DNA of 35,741 nucleotides from an uncultured Lachnospiraceae bacterium (GTDB taxonomy: Bacteria > Bacillota > Clostridia > Lachnospirales > Lachnospiraceae): the NCBI GenBank assembly GCA_951800685.1, contig CATOJY010000035.1, positions 1 through 35,741 of the forward strand, written 5' to 3'. This document shows positions 31,056 to 35,741 of this stretch, in pieces. A program made the translations under genes and the position numbers. The notes beneath the pieces were generated by a model. The model was not told where the DNA came from. It did not search any database and saw nothing but the letters and a program-made list of their open reading frames with translations. Position 1 is the stretch's first letter. Each line of letters starts with the position of its first letter.

Positions 31056-32254
31056 TTCCTCAACACGAATCCTGATACTTTAACCTCTGCACACGCTTTT
31101 ATGAGATCTATATCCTCATTTGACACGGAAAGTCCGCACCAATAGTTTCCCGGTTCCTGTACAAACAACTCCGTTCCTGTTCCAAGAGGTTCTTTGTTTT
31201 CATTCATCCACACCAGTTGTTCTTCCCCTGACCAGATGAGCTGTTCATACCCATCACCTGGTTCCAGGTAAGCTTCCAGCCTGACCGCCCTATCTGTGTA
31301 ATCCGTATCACTTCCACCTAGATCTAATCGTGCATAAAGCACATCTGTCAGCCCACATATGATATCATGATGCCATACTGTCGTCGATACGGTAGTCTTA
31401 TGCCTACATGTCCCTGGAGAATCGTAACTGCCCCCATGGTTTGGACACGTATAGTTTCCGCCATGCCAGGAACCCCCTCCAGGTTCATCTGGATTCGGAT
31501 ACCAAGTAGCCTCCGTCTTCTTCAAAGAAGCACTGCATCTTTTCTCTTCTACTTTGGTCTCCTTAGAATTCTGATAGCATCCAGAGACACCCTCTATCTT
31601 GGCTTGTTCCCCCACATGCATGTGCTTTACTTCTATAGATGCCGCTTGCACCGAAAAGATGGGATACAAGGATTCTGGAATGGATCCATTCTCTCCATCT
31701 CGCATTCCAGCCTGATATGCTTTATCATTATCTGCCCCATTGCCAAGCAGCAGGTCACCGTCCGCCCACGCTGCTTTTCCACGTGAAATATTGTCTGCCA
31801 CGGCTGTCCTGTAGGAATCGGTATACTCCTCTACTCCTTCTATCCGCAAAGCATTCTCTGGATGTAATACTGGAAGACCTTCAGGAACATTTTGAGAATC
31901 CATCGCAGCTTGTGTCAGAACCGGCCAGCTTATCTGCGACAAATCTATTTCTCCCTGCTCAGTATCTGGGTTGCGGTCATAGACGATCCCTCCCGATTCC
32001 TGGCGGAATTTCGTTCCTAACTGCACCAGAATTCCAGCCGTATCATTTCTTTTTCCTGATATATAGGCATACATGTTCTGTAAGTCTGCCGCATCGATAA
32101 CCGCTTGCTCACATTGCATTACCCCTTTACTGCGCAATGCTCCCGGCCCGTCCGCTGCCGCTACCCTGATCTTTCCCGCAGTACCTACCAAAAATACGAC
32201 TGCTGTCAAGACAACTGCTGTCTTTCGCTGCTTTCCTTTGTTTTCATCTTTCAC
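31052..32254 (-). CDS. Exported protein of unknown function, paralogue 1 (Cys/His-rich middle)
   Basis: I choose the GTG at 32254 (400 residues), where AAGGTGG lies 10 nt upstream and the start overlaps the previous stop by 11 nt; upstream ATGs (32281-32296) lack ribosome binding sites. A signal peptide follows (KQRKTAVVLTAVVFLVGTAG). The first 180 residues of the mature protein share an architecture with the upstream gene: GILVQLGTKFRQESGGIVYD, RNPD, ADNISRGKAAWADGDLLLGN, YQAGMRDG. The C-terminal half is unique, with an aromatic Cys/His-rich patch (SWHGGNYTCPNHGGSYDSPG, TCRHKTT, HHDIICG) that could bind metal or form disulfides, then an Ig-like beta-strand tail. Family unrecognised. Confidence 0.7.
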   Translation of the reverse strand: MKDENKGKQRKTAVVLTAVVFLVGTAGKIRVAAADGPGALRSKGVMQCEQAVIDAADLQNMYAYISGKRNDTAGILVQLGTKFRQESGGIVYDRNPDTEQGEIDLSQISWPVLTQAAMDSQNVPEGLPVLHPENALRIEGVEEYTDSYRTAVADNISRGKAAWADGDLLLGNGADNDKAYQAGMRDGENGSIPESLYPIFSVQAASIEVKHMHVGEQAKIEGVSGCYQNSKETKVEEKRCSASLKKTEATWYPNPDEPGGGSWHGGNYTCPNHGGSYDSPGTCRHKTTVSTTVWHHDIICGLTDVLYARLDLGGSDTDYTDRAVRLEAYLEPGDGYEQLIWSGEEQLVWMNENKEPLGTGTELFVQEPGNYWCGLSVSNEDIDLIKACAEVKVSGFVLRN

Positions 32255-32969
32255 GGTACCCGATCCACCTTCCTTCCTCATCATAAACTTCTTCATAATC
32301 CGTACAACCACTGCCCTCCAGCCAGCCGCGGATGTAATGCTCAATCAGATCACGGTTATTGCCCCGGACAAGACTCCCATCTGACCACGCAGCCCTGCCC
32401 AATGTCAAATTGTCTGCACATGCCAACGTATAACTCTCTTCATATCCAGAAGGAAGTGTCTGGGACTCTGCCAACGCCTGCAAAAGCATATCAAAATTCA
32501 CCGCCTGTAATTCCTCTCTTGTCTGCAGACGTTCCACTGCCGCATCTGCTGCTGGATTCCTCGAATACTGATAGCCTGCTCCATCCTGAACCAATTTCGT
32601 TCCAACGCCGCCAAGCGCATAGGAAAGCCCTCCTTTGCCCTCAGCGGCATATTGAAAAAGCACATGTAAATCTTGTGAATCAAGAATAATTTCCTGTCCG
32701 TCTGTATTGGTATAATGAATCACACCCTGGCTGTGAAACTGCCCCTCCTCTCCAGCCGCCTCCACCTGTGTTCCCACAAACAGCATTCCTGCACCTGCAA
32801 TCCCTGCGCAAAGCATCATAACCTTTCTGGTATATTTCACAGATCTTACCTTGATCTGCCTTCCTGTCACCCTGTTTATGCCTGCTTTCCGGGTTATCGT
32901 CTTCTGAACTGTTCTTCCGCACAGAAATCCATGCAGGCAACCCTTTGTTTTTCTTATATTTGCTCTCAT
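32244..32969 (-). CDS. Exported protein of unknown function, paralogue 2
   Basis: 241 residues. An unusually long basic N-terminus (about 50 residues, RKTKGCLHGFLCGRTVQKTI and on) precedes the hydrophobic signal or anchor (VMMLCAGIAGAGMLFVGTQ, then VEAAG). The mature part matches the downstream gene in layout: SQGVIHYTNT, GGVGTKLVQDGAGYQYSRNP, NFDMLLQALAESQTLPSGYE, ACADNLTLGRAAWSDGSLVR, HYIRGWLEGSG. The real start may be internal, nearer the signal sequence, because AGGAG is 11 nt from the ATG. The stop overlaps the next gene by 11 nt, so the pair is translationally coupled. Function unknown. Confidence 0.7.
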   Translation of the reverse strand: MRANIRKTKGCLHGFLCGRTVQKTITRKAGINRVTGRQIKVRSVKYTRKVMMLCAGIAGAGMLFVGTQVEAAGEEGQFHSQGVIHYTNTDGQEIILDSQDLHVLFQYAAEGKGGLSYALGGVGTKLVQDGAGYQYSRNPAADAAVERLQTREELQAVNFDMLLQALAESQTLPSGYEESYTLACADNLTLGRAAWSDGSLVRGNNRDLIEHYIRGWLEGSGCTDYEEVYDEEGRWIGYRER

Positions 32970-33158
32970 CTCTTTGACCGCTCCTCTCTTAAAATTCTGC
33001 TCTTTCGTCCTACCTATCTTCTTTTTCTAACACAGCAATATTAACTATCAATCTTACAATACTGCAAATAACAGATAAAACCTTTCTGACAAATCTCTCT
33101 TTTAAGCAAATCCCATACGCCATTCCACCTGTTCCACGGTAAATTTTGCTCGGACGCC

Positions 33159-34034
33159 CTATTCTGTGTACGGTTCTAAATAAAGCGTATTGTTCTCTGC
33201 ATCATAATGGTATTTCAACGTCTTAGAAGTCAGTCCCTGCAGCCTGTTTTCCACTGAACCTAATTGGTTCAAAAGAACGTCCAGCTGATTATTAACTTCC
33301 GTCATATTCTGGTTCATTGCAGTTTTCAATGTTTTCTCCACCTCACCAATTCCTGCCCAGAGTTTGACATCCTCCTGCTCTAATGCTGCAATCTTTGTAT
33401 AAAGATTCGTAATATCCGTCTGTGCCTTACTCATATTTTGCCGGATCTCTAAAATCTGCTGTTGGATCATTGGAATTTTCTGCTGGTCCATAACCTGCAC
33501 AATATCGATCAGATCATATAATTTCGTCTGTGTTTCTTTCAGATTCTGGACAATATTCGTAACTTCCTCGTGAAGGACTTTCACCTGCTCTAAGATCGAC
33601 TGGTCTCCAGCCTTATACTCCTCGATCGTCTCTGATAGATTTTGCTCTACCTGCGTCATAGACTGCAGCAATTCTTCAACTTTATCTCGCAGATAATCAA
33701 TACTTTCCAGATACTCCTGCTGGAGTAGTTCCTGCCCATCATTCTGTGCCATATATTCTTCTGCTTCCTCCTCGAAAGTCTCAGACACAAGCGCTTCTTC
33801 CCCATAATCTATAGTGTCCTCCACCTCAAGTGCCTCTCGTTCTGCTGCTTCGGTTTCCTTCTGTCTGCGCTCCCTTGCCATATGTGCCCACAGCACCAGC
33901 AGCAGCAAAATGATAATGATAACCGCCACTGCCCCAATGATCGCTGCCGACAAATGATCCTCTTGTCTCTCAGGATCGTTCCTTCTCTCATTCAGATAAT
34001 CTGAAATCTTCGTCATAAATTCTTTCATGAACAT
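33159..34034 (-). CDS. Membrane-anchored coiled-coil protein
   Basis: 291 residues; AGAGAGG 5 nt before the ATG at 34034 (a second ATG two codons on is possible). A short cytoplasmic N-terminus (FMTKISDYLNERRNDPERQE), one membrane span at about 29-51 (AAIIGAVAVIIIILLLLVLW), an acidic segment, then about 170 residues of heptad-patterned coiled coil (VEELLQSMTQVEQNLSETIE through KLWAGIGEVEKTLKTAMNQN). A small C-terminal cap rich in Tyr (LKYHYDAENNTLYLEPYTE) ends it. The pattern suggests an extracytoplasmic oligomeric stalk. The exported paralogue pair follows 190 nt downstream and may work with it; that is inference. Confidence 0.72.
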   Translation of the reverse strand: MFMKEFMTKISDYLNERRNDPERQEDHLSAAIIGAVAVIIIILLLLVLWAHMARERRQKETEAAEREALEVEDTIDYGEEALVSETFEEEAEEYMAQNDGQELLQQEYLESIDYLRDKVEELLQSMTQVEQNLSETIEEYKAGDQSILEQVKVLHEEVTNIVQNLKETQTKLYDLIDIVQVMDQQKIPMIQQQILEIRQNMSKAQTDITNLYTKIAALEQEDVKLWAGIGEVEKTLKTAMNQNMTEVNNQLDVLLNQLGSVENRLQGLTSKTLKYHYDAENNTLYLEPYTE

Positions 34035-34210
34035 CCTTTCCTCTCTAAAATTAATCTCAACATTTGGAAATCAGTGGCGATATGCCATAGAACCGTGCCG
34101 TACGATACACGGAATAAAGTATACTTCAAGATGAATCCAAAGATTGTATAGATAAAATAGCAGAATTGGCTTCAATTTACAATATCGGAATACTGCACAA
34201 ATTTTAATTT

Positions 34211-34255
34211 AAAAAAAGCCAGGAAACACCCCTAATGCAGATGTTTCCTGGCTTT
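34211..34255 (-). terminator. Rho-independent terminator of map
   Basis: On the minus strand AAAGCCAGGAAACA pairs perfectly with TGTTTCCTGGCTTT (14 bp), followed by TTTT and a T/A-rich tail. It lies about 70 nt after the map stop and before the coiled-coil gene. Confidence 0.9.
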
Positions 34256-34327
34256 ACCCCATACAAACGAATTACCGTATATATTATTTTTTCTTTTCTG
34301 AGAAGCAGTTAGGAGCAGTCTTCTGTT

Positions 34328-35212
34328 CTAATATGTCAAAATTTCATACCCATCCTCCGTTACCACCACTGTCACTTCCCACTGTGCAGATGGTTTGCCG
34401 TCCTCTGTATAAACTGTCCAGCCATCTTCATCATCAATATAAATATCCGCTTTACCCATATTGACCATCGGTTCAATCGTGAACACCATTCCCGGAACCA
34501 TGAGCATTTCTGTTCCCTTACTCGTTACATAACTGACAAAAGGCTCTTCATGAAACTCTAGTCCTACACCATGACCGCCAATCTCGCGCACAATGGAATA
34601 GCCGTTAGCTTTGGCATGGTCATTGACCGCCTGCGCCATATCTCCCAAAAAGTTCCAAGGCTTTACCTGCTCCAATCCCACATCAATACATTCTCTTGCC
34701 ACCTGTACCAATCTCTGCGTCTCAGGTGCTACCTCCCCAAGTAAAAACATGCGGGAAGAATCTGAAAAATAACCATTGTAAATAGTCGATACATCTACAT
34801 TGACAATATCTCCATCCTGCAACAGACGTTCTGCACAGGGAATCCCATGACATACCACTTCATTGATCGACGTACATACGCTTTTGGTAAACCCTTCATA
34901 ACCCAAAGGCGCCGCGACACCACCCATCTCCTTCGTCAGATCAACCACAAGTTTGTCAATTTCCTCTGTACTCATCCCAACGTGAATCTGTTTCCCAATC
35001 TCGTCCAGAATAGCAATATTCAACCTGCTGCTTTGCCTGATTCCCTCAATCTGTTCCGGCGTCTTAATGATGTCGTGACCAGGTACGATATGACCCTGCA
35101 GTGCATAGTATTCAATCTTCTCATCGAAAGCCATATGACACGCTTTATACTTCCTGCCGCTTCCACACCAACAGTGATCATTTCTCCCTAATTTCTTCAT
35201 CGCTTCTATCAT
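34328..35212 (-). CDS. map: Methionine aminopeptidase type I with SEC-C motif
   Basis: Removes the N-terminal methionine from new proteins. 294 residues. Residues 9-26 are a SEC-C zinc motif (GRNDHCWCGSGRKYKACH), common on Clostridia MetAPs and thought to help binding at the ribosome. The catalytic pita-bread fold follows, with metal ligands in NVDVSTIYNGYFSDSSRM (two Asp), the GGHGVGLEFHEEP histidine, FTIEPMV (Glu) and QWEVTVVV (Glu); CHGIP is the substrate histidine loop. The ATG at 35212 follows GGGAAAGGG closely; an alternative ATG at 35200 (MKKLGRND) would also keep the motif. It stands alone, not in the ribosomal-protein operon. Confidence 0.95.
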   Translation of the reverse strand: MIEAMKKLGRNDHCWCGSGRKYKACHMAFDEKIEYYALQGHIVPGHDIIKTPEQIEGIRQSSRLNIAILDEIGKQIHVGMSTEEIDKLVVDLTKEMGGVAAPLGYEGFTKSVCTSINEVVCHGIPCAERLLQDGDIVNVDVSTIYNGYFSDSSRMFLLGEVAPETQRLVQVARECIDVGLEQVKPWNFLGDMAQAVNDHAKANGYSIVREIGGHGVGLEFHEEPFVSYVTSKGTEMLMVPGMVFTIEPMVNMGKADIYIDDEDGWTVYTEDGKPSAQWEVTVVVTEDGYEILTY

Positions 35213-35383
35213 CCCTTTCCCAGATACAAGTATATGTGGACACGATACTAATGCGCAGAATTCTCTTCATAACATTACAAACTATATCTTATGCTTAGTA
35301 TTTATCTATATCATAACCGTCCTCCGCCCACAATAGCCAATATAACCATACTACTCTCCTGTACGCTGGTTTTCAAGTCTGAA

Positions 35384-35741
35384 CTATTCTTCTTTCTTCT
35401 CCCGCTCGTCAATCAGTTTCTGCACCATAGCCTGCAGCTCAACAATAGAAGATTGTTTTGCGCCAGTCATATTTAAATCAGCTACCGTATGATCCAATCC
35501 TGTGATTGTGCCACTCTGCTTTGCTATATTATTTTGCAAATCTGCAACCAGAATATTCTGTTCTGCTATGGTATTGTGTAAGCCCGTGATCGTAGCATTC
35601 TGCTCTGCTATGGTATTTCGCAAATCTGCAATCATAACGTTCTGTTCTGCTATGGTATTTCGCAAATCTGCAATCATAGCATTCTGTTCTGCTATGGTAT
35701 TTCGCAAATCTGCAATCATAGCATTCTGTTCTGCTATGGTA
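35384..35741 (-). CDS. Coiled-coil repeat protein, 5' part cut by the window edge
   Basis: Only the C-terminal 119 residues are visible; the frame stays open to base 35741. It is made of 14-residue repeats, IADLRNTIAEQNAM, two heptads each with Ile and Leu at core positions and Asn/Gln inside, so a long coiled coil. Repeats become more diverged towards the C-terminus (ITGLHNTIAEQNIL, VADLQNNIAKQSGT, ITGLDHTVADLN), ending LQAMVQKLIDEREKKEE. No membrane span is seen in this part. The repeat number is likely to vary between strains. Function unknown; fibrous or scaffold roles are typical of such proteins. Confidence 0.7.
   Translation of the reverse strand, partial: TIAEQNAMIADLRNTIAEQNAMIADLRNTIAEQNVMIADLRNTIAEQNATITGLHNTIAEQNILVADLQNNIAKQSGTITGLDHTVADLNMTGAKQSSIVELQAMVQKLIDEREKKEE
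35516..35741 (-). repeat. 42-bp tandem repeats inside the coiled-coil gene
   Basis: Units of 42 bp begin at 35516, 35558, 35600, 35642, 35684 and 35726, each containing CTGTTCTGCTATGGTATTT or a close variant on the plus strand. The copies at 35642 and 35684 look identical; those at 35516 and 35558 are diverged. The period equals 14 codons, so unit gain or loss keeps the frame. The array continues past the window edge. Confidence 0.9.

Noticed and set aside
32281..32344. Earlier ATG or other starts for the downstream exported paralogue
   Set aside because: They lie deep inside the upstream gene without ribosome binding sites, and a GTG with AAGGTGG fits the signal peptide better.
35516..35741. 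Repeat array considered as CRISPR
   Set aside because: Units are contiguous 42-bp coding repeats without unique spacers and no cas genes are present.

Overview
The window reads as chromosome from an anaerobic, low-GC Gram-positive bacterium of the Clostridia, most likely a Lachnospiraceae gut commensal. This is inferred from gene families and organisation: a DUF5711-like/CvpA-like/LysM cluster, a Clostridia-type PFK with GGNGT and PKTIDND motifs, SEC-C-tagged methionine aminopeptidase, a T-box on metG, a large Gram-positive SRP RNA, abundant c-di-GMP enzymes and strong purine-rich ribosome binding sites. Most genes lie on the minus strand. I see no phage, insertion sequence or CRISPR array.

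Layout. 1-235: promoter and leader of a stable-RNA operon (probably rRNA) that runs off the left edge. 345-4575: CvpA-like, DUF5711-like and LysM envelope genes, then galM. 4781-9076: housekeeping block recR-ybaB-dnaX, pfkA and tadA, followed by a divergent tRNA-Ser(CGA). 9355-12098: a compact island with a truncated KdpD-type sensor kinase and KdpE-type regulator, three single-membrane-span microproteins (47, 29 and 27 residues), and two six-unit arrays of 11-bp direct repeats that share the core GYTAA. 12122-12435: SRP RNA with promoter and terminator. 12455-18343: a LacI-sensor/GGDEF fusion, a two-ended DUF protein, a CdaR/PucR regulator and an MsmX/UgpC-type sugar ABC ATPase. 18466-21803: a copper operon, csoR-copA, whose CopA carries a C-terminal CopZ-like domain with its own internal ribosome binding site. 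21897-25913: YesL-like protein, membrane GGDEF cyclase, tandem-HD/HD-GYP protein and an acetyltransferase. 25979-31055: D-lactate dehydrogenase, a small anchored protein, a serine hydrolase, and metG behind a methionine T-box. 31052-35741: two tandem paralogous exported proteins of unknown function, an anchored coiled-coil protein, methionine aminopeptidase and the 3' part of a 42-bp-repeat coiled-coil gene cut by the right edge.

How it fits together. In many Firmicutes tadA, the SRP RNA gene, dnaX, ybaB and recR are neighbours. Here pfkA, tRNA-Ser and the kinase/microprotein island separate them. The island is the best candidate for an undescribed system: a potassium-type two-component system with no transporter beside it, but with tiny membrane proteins downstream of matching arrays of the kind OmpR/PhoB-family regulators bind. 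My reading is that the regulator switches on microproteins that tune a transporter encoded elsewhere. The arrays and reading frames are seen directly; the function is inference. Second in interest is the CopA-CopZ fusion with an apparently preserved internal start.
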